Positions 58,216 through 64,000 of a stretch of DNA of 64,000 nt are shown here, piece after piece; the stretch's first letter is position 1; the number at the start of each line of letters is the position of its first letter. The notes under the pieces are model-generated. The model saw nothing but the letters and a program-made list of their open reading frames with translations, was not told the origin of the DNA and did not search any database. A program made the position numbers and the translations under genes. The DNA is taken from NCBI RefSeq assembly GCF_003997495.1, contig NZ_RZRU01000002.1, forward strand, positions 124,001 through 188,000, read 5' to 3'. This stretch comes from Mesorhizobium sp. M7A.F.Ca.US.008.03.1.1. GTDB taxonomy: Bacteria > Pseudomonadota > Alphaproteobacteria > Rhizobiales > Rhizobiaceae.

Positions 58216-58333
58216 TCCATTCTTCTCGAAAAAGCCCAGCTGGCCGCCCGCCGAAAATACGGAGGCCCGGCAGGCAAGCGCTGTGGCTGTTGTTGCTTGG
58301 AGATCCCGAAATCGATGTGACGACCGGGAAGGA

Positions 58334-58660
58334 TCATCCCTTCGGCAGATACGGGATCGTTCCGGCCAGATCGGTGTTGTCGATCACCTGGAAACGGCTG
58401 TCGCTGCCGCCCTGACGGGCCGAAACGAAGGGCGCATAGGCTGGATCGTTGGTGAAGGCGCGGGCCGCCGCTTCCGACGGGAACGCCATCAGCGCGATCA
58501 GCGTGGTGTCGAGCGGCTTGCCTTCGAGCGTTTTCACATTGCCGCTGCGCGACAGATATCTGCCGCCATGCTTGTGGACGAGGTCGTGCACCGAGGCGGC
58601 ATAGGCCGGCACCCACTGCGGGTCGTTTATCTTGATGTCTGCGATAACGTAGGCGGTCAT
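58334..58660 (-). CDS. DUF1330 family protein
   Basis: Protein of 108 residues with the dimeric alpha/beta-barrel pattern of DUF1330: AYVIADIKINDPQWVPAYAA, HGGRYLSRSGNVKTLEG, and LIALMAFPSEAAARAFTNDP. Function unknown, probably a small-molecule-binding dimer. It is divergent from the HxlR gene across a palindrome with GTAC/CAGTAC half-sites, so HxlR regulation is likely. Confidence 0.9.
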   Translation of the reverse strand: MTAYVIADIKINDPQWVPAYAASVHDLVHKHGGRYLSRSGNVKTLEGKPLDTTLIALMAFPSEAAARAFTNDPAYAPFVSARQGGSDSRFQVIDNTDLAGTIPYLPKG

Positions 58661-58748
58661 GGTAGTCTCCTGGTTGCGGTGCACAGGGTATCCCGTGCAA
58701 CCGGCCAAAGGGCTCGCATGGCAGGACCCTCGCCAACCAGTCCGCGAT

Positions 58749-58767
58749 CTGTACTGGGGCAGTACAG
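58749..58767. promoter_or_regulatory. Palindromic operator between DUF1330 and HxlR genes
   Basis: CTGTACTG-GGG-CAGTACAG, perfect 8-bp arms, followed by a third half-site CGTACTGG at 58772-58779. GTAC-ended palindromes are typical of HxlR-family (HypR, YodB-like) operators. It lies between the two divergent starts (58660 and 58836). Confidence 0.75.
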
Positions 58768-58835
58768 TTTCCGTACTGGCCGCTTCATTCATGAGGGCCT
58801 AATATTCGGTCAGGTTTGAGGGAGAGGCACCAATC

Positions 58836-59528
58836 ATGAGCCAGCACGGATACAAGCAATTCTGCCCGCTATCGATGGCCGCCGAGGTGCTGTGCACCCG
58901 CTGGACGATGGTGCTGATGCGTGAACTGGTGGCCGGCTCGACCCGCTTCAACGACCTGCGCCGCGGCGTCCCCAAAATGTCGCCGACTCTTCTGTCGCAA
59001 CGGCTGAAGGAACTTGAGATCGCCGGGATCGTCGAGCGCGGGGAGGTCCAGGGCGAGAAGGGGATCTTCGACTATCGGCTGACGGAGGCCGGCCGGGACT
59101 TGCGCCCCGTCGTCGAGGCAATGGGCTTCTGGGGGCAGAAATGGGTCGAGTCCCGGCTGTCGCTGAAGAACCTCGATCCGTCGCTGCTGATGTGGGACAT
59201 GCGGCGCAATTTGAACCCCTCTCCGCTGCCCGAGGGACGTACGGTGATACAATTCCTGTATCAGGACCTGCCGGCGTCCAAACGCTCGTGGTGGCTGATC
59301 GTCGAGAAACACGGCGAGGTCGATCTGTGCTGGTACGATCCGGGTTTCGATGTCGATCTTTACGTCTCGACCGACCTGCACACCATGACGGCGATCTGGA
59401 TGGGATTGCTGACCGTCGAGAAGGCCGGCGCGAAGGTTGCCCTGACCGGCGACCAGGCCATCGGCAGGAAGATGCAGACCTGGCTCGGGCTCAGCCCGTT
59501 CGCCGTGGAACCCAAACGCGCGGCATAG
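58836..59528 (+). CDS. HxlR family transcriptional regulator with C-terminal domain
   Basis: Regulator of 230 residues. Residues 1-110 are an HxlR winged helix: FCPLSMAAEVLCTRWTMVLM, RFNDLRRGVPKMSPTLLSQR, ELEIAGIVERGE, DYRLTEAGRDLRPVVEAM. A C-terminal domain of 110 residues (VIQFLYQDLPASKRSWWLIV, CWYDPGFDVDLYVSTDL) resembles the SCP2/sterol-carrier-like extension seen in some HxlR proteins. The Cys in the N-terminal part could sense electrophiles. It is divergent from DUF1330 gene, sharing the palindrome. Confidence 0.9.
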   Translation: MSQHGYKQFCPLSMAAEVLCTRWTMVLMRELVAGSTRFNDLRRGVPKMSPTLLSQRLKELEIAGIVERGEVQGEKGIFDYRLTEAGRDLRPVVEAMGFWGQKWVESRLSLKNLDPSLLMWDMRRNLNPSPLPEGRTVIQFLYQDLPASKRSWWLIVEKHGEVDLCWYDPGFDVDLYVSTDLHTMTAIWMGLLTVEKAGAKVALTGDQAIGRKMQTWLGLSPFAVEPKRAA

Positions 59529-59579
59529 GAGGAGAACCCGAATGAGTATTTGCCGTTACCTTGTCGGCCTGGCGACGGC

Positions 59580-59777
59580 CTAAAGCGGGTTGCGGCCCCT
59601 GTCGGGTGCTTCGATCAGGTAGTGCTTGTCCTCATAAGCCTCGATCAAAGTTGCGAGAACGTCAAAGCGGTCACCATCGAGAGAGCCGACGTCGGGTTCA
59701 TTCTCGAAATAGCTGGTGATTTCGGCGATCGACCAGTCGTAATCGGCTTCGGTCTTAATGAGTCGAATGTTTTCCAT
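59580..59777 (-). pseudogene. HigA-like antitoxin, N-terminal domain only
   Basis: Protein of 65 residues matching the N-terminus of HigA-type antitoxins: IRLIKTEADYDWSIAEITSY, FENEPDVGSLDGDRFDVLAT, LIEAYEDKHYLIEAPD. Normal proteins continue into an XRE helix-turn-helix (usually DPIEAIRFRMEQ); here the frame ends in RGRNPL and a stop. No HigB toxin is next to it. It is either a truncated remnant or a free N-terminal domain. ATG 59777 follows GGAGAACGTGTG. Confidence 0.65.
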
Positions 59778-59904
59778 CACACGTTCTCCGGATCAATCTT
59801 TGTCATAGGGGGATTTCGCAAATCTGGAAAGACACGCGCGAACCCTCCTGACAGTTGGCAGGAAACGGGTGGCGAGACGGGCTTTTGGCGGCTTCAATGC
59901 GGCG

Positions 59905-61029
59905 ATGTTCACCACCCTGGCGAAAAATCTGAAATCCGAGCCGCTGCCGGTCGCCGACGATCCGCGCTGGGCGCGCATTGTTGCGCGCGACAAGTCTGCC
60001 GACGGGCAATTCTGGTATTCGGTGGCGACGACCGGCGTCTATTGCCGGCCTTCCTGCCCGTCGCGGCGCGCCAACCCGAAAAATGTGCAGTTGCACGGCA
60101 CGCTGGCTCAGGCCAGGGCGACCGGCTTTCGCCCGTGCCGGCGCTGTAATCCCGATGGCCCATTGCTCGAAGCCGGCAATGCGGCGATGGCCGCCGCTGC
60201 CTGCCGCAGGATCGAGCAGAGCGAGGAAGAACTGTCGCTGGCTGAATTGGCGAATGCCGCCGGCCGCAGCGCTGGCTATTTCCACCGCATCTTCAAGGCG
60301 GTCATCGGGCTGACGCCGAAGGACTATGCCGCCGCGCACCGCGCCGCCCGGGTCCGCCAGGGCCTAGAAGACGGCGCCAGCGTGACGACGGCGATCTACG
60401 ATGCCGGCTTCAATTCGAGCGGGCGTTTCTACGAGAAATCGACCGGCATGCTCGGCATGACGCCGACGCGCTATCGCGCCGGCGGTGCGCATGAGGAGAT
60501 CCGCTTCGCCGTCGGCGAGACCTCGCTCGGCGCCATCCTGGTCGCGTCCAGCCAAAAGGGCGTCGCCTCGATCCTGCTCGGCGACGATCCAGACGCACTG
60601 GTGCGCGACCTGCAAGACCGTTTCCCCAGGGCACGGCTGATCGGCGGCGACCGCGACTACGAGGCGCTGGTCGCCCGCGTCGTCGGCTTCGTCGAGGCTC
60701 CGGCGCTCGGTCTCGATTTGCCGCTCGACGTGCGCGGCACGGCGTTCCAGCAGCGCGTCTGGCAGGCCTTGCGCGACATCCCCGCCGGCCGCACGGTTTC
60801 CTATGCCGAGATCGCGCAGCGCATCGGCACACCGAAGGCGACCCGTGCCATCGCCGCCGCCTGCGCCGCCAACAATCTTGCGGTCGCTATTCCCTGCCAC
60901 CGCGTGATCCGCAGGGATGGCGCCCTGTCCGGCTACGCCTGGGGCGCTGAGCGCAAACGCGCGCTGCTGGAGCGTGAGGCGGACGGGTCGAACGCACCCG
61001 GCAGCGCTTACCGATCCGCGCGGAGATGA
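59905..61029 (+). CDS. ada: Bifunctional Ada: methylphosphotriester/O6-methylguanine-DNA methyltransferase and regulator
   Basis: Adaptive-response regulator of 374 residues. Zinc site Cys47, Cys51, Cys78, Cys81 (GVYCRPSC, FRPCRRC), Cys47 accepting methyl from phosphotriesters; AraC-type HTH at about 100-180 (LAELANAAGRSAGYFHRIFK); and C-terminal MGMT domain with IPCHRVIR (Cys331). The start at 59905 (MFTTLAKNL) is chosen since the zinc domain begins soon after. Downstream are a 75-residue gene, MGMT and 2OG oxygenase genes, likely its regulon. Confidence 0.92.
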   Translation: MFTTLAKNLKSEPLPVADDPRWARIVARDKSADGQFWYSVATTGVYCRPSCPSRRANPKNVQLHGTLAQARATGFRPCRRCNPDGPLLEAGNAAMAAAACRRIEQSEEELSLAELANAAGRSAGYFHRIFKAVIGLTPKDYAAAHRAARVRQGLEDGASVTTAIYDAGFNSSGRFYEKSTGMLGMTPTRYRAGGAHEEIRFAVGETSLGAILVASSQKGVASILLGDDPDALVRDLQDRFPRARLIGGDRDYEALVARVVGFVEAPALGLDLPLDVRGTAFQQRVWQALRDIPAGRTVSYAEIAQRIGTPKATRAIAAACAANNLAVAIPCHRVIRRDGALSGYAWGAERKRALLEREADGSNAPGSAYRSARR

Positions 61030-61038
61030 CGGCCAAGC

Positions 61039-61266
61039 ATGCGCGCGATGGCAATATCTCATGACAGCGTCACCGAGGGGACAGCCCGCACCGCCGTCAG
61101 CAAACGCGCCCTGGAGGCGAAGTCCCAGGTCATGGCCGCCATCGGCGAGCTTGTCGATGACGGTAAGGCTGAGTGGAACCACACCGCAACCGGCGACATC
61201 GAGCTGCGCCTGCTGAGCGGTGAGGTGTTCGTGCTCGGCGAAGTGACGGTCACGCGTGTGGCATGA
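61039..61266 (+). CDS. Hypothetical protein, 75 aa
   Basis: Soluble protein of 75 residues (ALEAKSQVMAAIGELVDDGK, EWNHTATGDIELRLLSGEVF, VLGEVTVTRVA): a helix followed by three strands, like a small winged or beta-sheet fold. It starts 9 bases after ada and probably shares its transcript. GGAGATGACGGCC lies before the ATG. Not recognised; ends where the long palindrome begins. Confidence 0.6.
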   Translation: MRAMAISHDSVTEGTARTAVSKRALEAKSQVMAAIGELVDDGKAEWNHTATGDIELRLLSGEVFVLGEVTVTRVA

Positions 61267-61314
61267 GCATGCTTGGCTGAAGTGCGAACGGTTCAAAATC
61301 AGCACTCTACGCCG

Positions 61315-61468
61315 CCCCCCTCTGTCCTGCCGGACATCTCCCCCACAAGGAGGGAGATTGGCAGTTCCGGCGTCGGCTCTCGTCCTGCAACATTGGAGAT
61401 TGGCGAAGGCGGTGATGACAGCCAATCTCCCCACCTGTGGGGGAGATGTCCGGCAGGACAGAGGGGGG
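61315..61468. repeat. Long palindromic intergenic repeat (RIME-like)
   Basis: Outer arms of 33 bp, 61315-61347 and 61436-61468, are perfect reverse complements (core block GTCCTGCCGGACATCTCCCC). Inside, GGGAGATTGGC and GCCAATCTCCC pair as a second inverted repeat. The pattern matches the large palindromic intergenic elements described in Rhizobium/Mesorhizobium (RIME type). It separates ada/75-aa genes from the MGMT gene, so it may end or stabilise the upstream mRNA. Confidence 0.8.
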
Positions 61469-61575
61469 GCGCTATAGAGCGCCTGCCTTGTAGATTCGAA
61501 TTTGAAAGCAAGCATCGGAGTGAGCACCGAACGGCGCGCAGCTAGGGTTCAGGTACAGACAAAGGAGTAAACGCA

Positions 61576-62130
61576 ATGAACCTCATGCAAACCCAAATGG
61601 CGCCACCGGCGAGCGTCCACAACGCCCTCGACACCATCGCCTACGCCATCGGCGAATCCGCCATCGGCGACATCCTGGCGGCGCGCAGCGATATCGGCGT
61701 CTGCGCCATCCTGATCGGCTCGGATGCCGACACACTGGAGCAAGATCTCGCCAACCGCTTCCCGGGCAAGGTACTGGTCGAAGACGAGGCCACCTTGCGC
61801 GACGATCTCGCGGCAATCGCGCGCTTCATCGAGACGCCCGGCGCAGGCCTCGACCTGCGGCTCGACATGCGCCACGGCACGCCATTCCAGCAGCGTGTCT
61901 GGGATGTGCTGCGCGCCATCCCCTGCGGCGCCACCATCACCTACACCGCCGTTGCCCGGCGTCTCGGCCAGCCGAACGGCGCCCGCGCCGTGGCCACCGC
62001 CTGCGCCGCCAACGCAATCGCACTCGGCATTCCCTGCCACCGCGTTGTCCGCGCCGACGGCACGCTGTCGGGCTATCGCTGGGGCATCGAACGCAAGCGC
62101 GCCTTGCTCGACAAGGAGGCCGGACGATGA
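61576..62130 (+). CDS. ogt: Methylated-DNA--protein-cysteine methyltransferase
   Basis: O6-alkylguanine-DNA alkyltransferase of 184 residues: domain start IAYAIGESAIGDILAARSDI, active-site IPCHRVVRADGTLSGYRWGI with Cys154, HTH in ARRLGQPNGARAVATACAAN. It aligns along its whole length with the C-terminal half of the Ada protein upstream (GETSLGAIL/GESAIGDIL, ILLGDDPDALVRDLQ/ILIGSDADTLEQDL), so it looks like a split-off copy. AAAGGAGTAAACGC precedes the start; it overlaps the oxygenase gene by four bases. Confidence 0.92.
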   Translation: MNLMQTQMAPPASVHNALDTIAYAIGESAIGDILAARSDIGVCAILIGSDADTLEQDLANRFPGKVLVEDEATLRDDLAAIARFIETPGAGLDLRLDMRHGTPFQQRVWDVLRAIPCGATITYTAVARRLGQPNGARAVATACAANAIALGIPCHRVVRADGTLSGYRWGIERKRALLDKEAGR

Positions 62131-62870
62131 ACGCCCATGCCAAGGTTGCCACATCGGTGGTCGAAGCCGCCGAGACACGCGTCGCTGCTTACGACTGGCC
62201 TGCCCTTGCCGCCGAGCTCGACGGCTTCGGCTGCGCGGTGATCGAGAAGTTGCTGCCGCCCGAAGAGTGCCGGCGGATCGCCGGCCTCTACCCCAGGGAA
62301 GAACATTTCCGCAGCCACATCCATATGGCCAGGCATGGCTTCGGCAAGGGCGAGTACCGCTATTTCCGCTATCCCTTGCCCGACCTGCTCGGCGGCCTGC
62401 GCAGCGCGCTCTATCCCAGGCTGGCCGAGGTCGCCAATCGGTGGAACGAGCGCATGGGTCAGGCCATGCGTTATCCCGCGACGCATGCCGAATTTCTCGA
62501 ACAATGCCATGCCGCCGGCCAGACGCGGCCGACGCCGCTGCTGCTGCAATATGTGCCTGGCGACTTCAACTGCCTGCACCAGGATCTCTATGGCGACCTC
62601 GCCTTTCCGCTGCAGGTGGCGGTCCTGCTCTCCGAACCGGGCCAGGATTTCAGCGGCGGCGAGTTCGCGCTGACCGAACAGCGGCCGCGCATGCAGAGCC
62701 GGGTCGAGGTGGTGCCGCTGCGCCAGGGCGACGCCGTTGTATTCGCCGTCCACAACCGACCGGTGCAGGGCACCAAAGGCAATTACCGCGTCAATCTGCG
62801 CCACGGCGTCAGCCGGTTGCGCTCAGGCATGCGCCACACGGTCGGCATCATTTTTCACGATGCGAAGTGA
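62127..62870 (+). CDS. 2OG-Fe(II) oxygenase, alkylation-repair-associated
   Basis: Non-haem iron oxygenase of 247 residues. HxD motif is in FNCLHQDLYGDLAFPLQVAV (His151, Asp153); the barrel continues with DFSGGEFALTEQRPRMQSR, QGDAVVFAVHNRPVQGTKGN, and NLRHGVSRLRSGMRHTVGII, which should hold the distal His and the 2OG-binding Arg. This is the type found next to ada/ogt in alphaproteobacteria, and it lacks the AlkB signature loops. Translational overlap with ogt and position after ada imply a role in alkylation repair (inference). Confidence 0.85.
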   Translation: MNAHAKVATSVVEAAETRVAAYDWPALAAELDGFGCAVIEKLLPPEECRRIAGLYPREEHFRSHIHMARHGFGKGEYRYFRYPLPDLLGGLRSALYPRLAEVANRWNERMGQAMRYPATHAEFLEQCHAAGQTRPTPLLLQYVPGDFNCLHQDLYGDLAFPLQVAVLLSEPGQDFSGGEFALTEQRPRMQSRVEVVPLRQGDAVVFAVHNRPVQGTKGNYRVNLRHGVSRLRSGMRHTVGIIFHDAK

Positions 62871-62894
62871 GCAGGGAGAAGATGGAGGTCCTCC

Positions 62895-63500
62895 TCACCC
62901 CGCCAGCGCATAGCGGCTGACCACCATGCCACAGGCATAGGCCTTCGAGCCGAGCAGCCGCAGGTTCCTAAAACCACCCTGATCGAAAATCCGGCGGCCC
63001 GCACCCAGCACCGCCGGATTGATGAAAAGCTGGAACTCGTCGACCAGCCCGGCCGCGATCAGCGCCGACGCGAAACCGGCGCCGCCGAACACGGCCATGT
63101 CGCCGCCCTTGCCCGCTTTCAGCGCATTGACTTCGCGCGGCAGGTCACCACTGACCACGCTGGTCCGCTCCCAAGCCGGCTCCCAGGCCGATTGCTTGAG
63201 CTTGTTGCTGAGCACCACCTTGCGGGCGTCGACGATGCGCTGTGCAAAGGCGTAGAACGGATCGCGCGGAAACTTCCTCGCCGCATTGCCCCAATGGGTG
63301 AGATAGCCCTCCTGCGCCATCTTGCGGCTGAGCAGGATGGTATCCACGCCTGCGAAGACAGCGTTGAAGTCCTGCTTCAGCGTATCGTCCCAGGCGCTCT
63401 CGCCACCCCACTCCCAGAGCTGCCAGGAATGATCCTCGGTGGCGCCGACAAAGCCGTCGACCGACATTTGCATCTGAAGGACCAGCTTTTTCACCGTCAT
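62895..63500 (-). CDS. RibD C-terminal (dihydrofolate-reductase-like) protein
   Basis: DHFR/RibD-like reductase of 201 residues: KKLVLQMQMSVDGFVGATED, TILLSRKMAQEGYLTHWGNA, VFGGAGFASALIAAGLVDEF, FINPAVLGAGRRIF. The family is NADPH-dependent with diverse, mostly unknown substrates. Start is taken at ATG 63500; GTG 63494 fits the GAGGAG ribosome site spacing better. It is divergent from the HxlR gene at 63597, its probable regulator. Confidence 0.88.
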   Translation of the reverse strand: MTVKKLVLQMQMSVDGFVGATEDHSWQLWEWGGESAWDDTLKQDFNAVFAGVDTILLSRKMAQEGYLTHWGNAARKFPRDPFYAFAQRIVDARKVVLSNKLKQSAWEPAWERTSVVSGDLPREVNALKAGKGGDMAVFGGAGFASALIAAGLVDEFQLFINPAVLGAGRRIFDQGGFRNLRLLGSKAYACGMVVSRYALAG

Positions 63501-63596
63501 TCTCCTCACGGTCATCGCAAACAGTTTACATTTGGAACCGTTGACGCAAGGCCAAAACGATGTCAATAGTAAAGTGATTTAAAAATGGAACCATAG

Positions 63597-64000
63597 ATGT
63601 CGACGCGCGAAAAGTCCGGCTGCCCGATCAACCTGTCCCTCGAACTCATCGGCGACCGCTGGACGCTGCTCATCATCCGCGACATGGTCTTCGCCGGGAA
63701 AAAGCACTTTCGCGAATTCCTGCAATCCGACGAAGGCATCTCCTCGCGCACGCTGGCCGAGCGACTGCAAACGCTTCAGGAGGAAGGCATCCTCACCCGA
63801 AGCGACGACCCGACGCATGGCTTGAGAACGGTCTACCGGCTGACCGAAGCAGGCATCGACCTCTTGCCGGTGCTGGCGACGCTCGGCGCCTGGGGCAGCA
63901 AGCACCGCAAGGCCGACGACAAGCTGGCCAGGATTGCCGACGAGTTGGCGGCAGGCGGCGAAGCGGCGCTGGAAAAGATGAAAGCGGCGCTGCGAGCGGA
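63597..64000 (+). CDS. HxlR family transcriptional regulator (cut by window edge)
   Basis: Regulator, at least 134 residues, running off the right edge. Winged helix: SGCPINLSLELIGDRWTLLI, GKKHFREFLQSDEGISSRTL, AERLQTLQEEGILTRSDD, VYRLTEAGIDLLPVLATLGA. The Cys in the Gly-Cys-Pro start is the usual redox site of HxlR proteins. Direct repeats TTTGGAACC (63531) and AATGGAACC (63584) in the interval to the RibD-like gene are candidate control sites. Confidence 0.88.
   Translation, partial: MSTREKSGCPINLSLELIGDRWTLLIIRDMVFAGKKHFREFLQSDEGISSRTLAERLQTLQEEGILTRSDDPTHGLRTVYRLTEAGIDLLPVLATLGAWGSKHRKADDKLARIADELAAGGEAALEKMKAALRA

Noticed and set aside
63531-63592. TGGAACC direct repeats before the last HxlR gene as a firm operator
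   Set aside because: Only seven to eight bases are shared and they are not inverted, unlike the palindrome at the first HxlR gene; mentioned only as a candidate.

Overview
The window looks like chromosomal DNA of an alphaproteobacterium of the order Hyphomicrobiales, most likely Mesorhizobium. This rests on the high GC content, four small DUF982 proteins, many short secreted proteins, rhizobial-type LysR, MocR and HxlR regulators, and a rhizobial-type palindromic intergenic repeat near 61.4 kb. I see no rRNA operon, CRISPR array, replication origin or nodulation gene. One divergent tRNA-Gln is present at 25.9 kb.

0-9.2 kb: a DUF982 gene, an isoprenylcysteine-methyltransferase-like membrane protein, and a complete thiamine-precursor uptake operon on the minus strand (TPP riboswitch, YkoF-like protein, permease, ATPase, binding protein). 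These are followed by MsrA, a GT39-type membrane glycosyltransferase and an uncharacterised membrane protein. 9.24-10.09 kb: an IS5-family element (IS427-like) with 17-bp ends and a CTAG target duplication. It landed exactly on the stop codon of a small secreted-protein gene and cut that gene off from its terminator.

10.8-17.4 kb: a decayed prophage piece on the minus strand, with a 5'-truncated tailspike, GH108 endolysin, holin-like proteins and an overlapping spanin-like pair. Between tailspike and endolysin sits a three-gene plus-strand insert of lower GC (FkbM methyltransferase, small nuclease-fold-like secreted protein, O-antigen-polymerase-like membrane protein). This is the most suggestive system in the window: a possible surface-polysaccharide conversion cassette next to a tailspike.

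17.5-32.5 kb: an accessory-like stretch of small genes (DUF982, DUF3606, GFA, CCHC knuckle, ribbon-helix-helix, many secreted or unknown proteins) with a haloacetate-dehalogenase-like enzyme, MgtC, an HWE-type kinase, a divergent NmrA-like/LysR pair, an aldo/keto reductase and the remnant of a second IS5 element. 32.5-40 kb: an AI-2E-type permease with an added C-terminal domain, a Ddl-like ATP-grasp ligase beside a C39-like cysteine peptidase, a VOC protein, and an aminotransferase under a perfect 10-bp-arm operator.

40-54.4 kb: metabolic modules paired with regulators. They are PPOX-like/MocR, adenosine-deaminase-like enzyme, Gfo/Idh plus SDR with a divergent LysR, Lrp with a divergent ornithine-cyclodeaminase-like enzyme, and an XRE-cupin regulator with a DAO-type oxidase, a peptide-binding protein and a serine hydrolase. 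The last set suggests use of amino acids or small peptides. At 43.7-43.9 kb two gene fragments lie back to back.

54.5-64 kb: a PAS-PAS-GGDEF-EAL protein with a degenerate EAL motif, SnoaL and DUF1330 proteins, an HxlR regulator with a palindromic operator, and a HigA remnant. Then comes an alkylation-repair cluster (Ada, a stand-alone MGMT, a 2OG-Fe(II) oxygenase that is not of the AlkB type) and an RibD-like reductase divergent from an HxlR regulator cut by the window edge.
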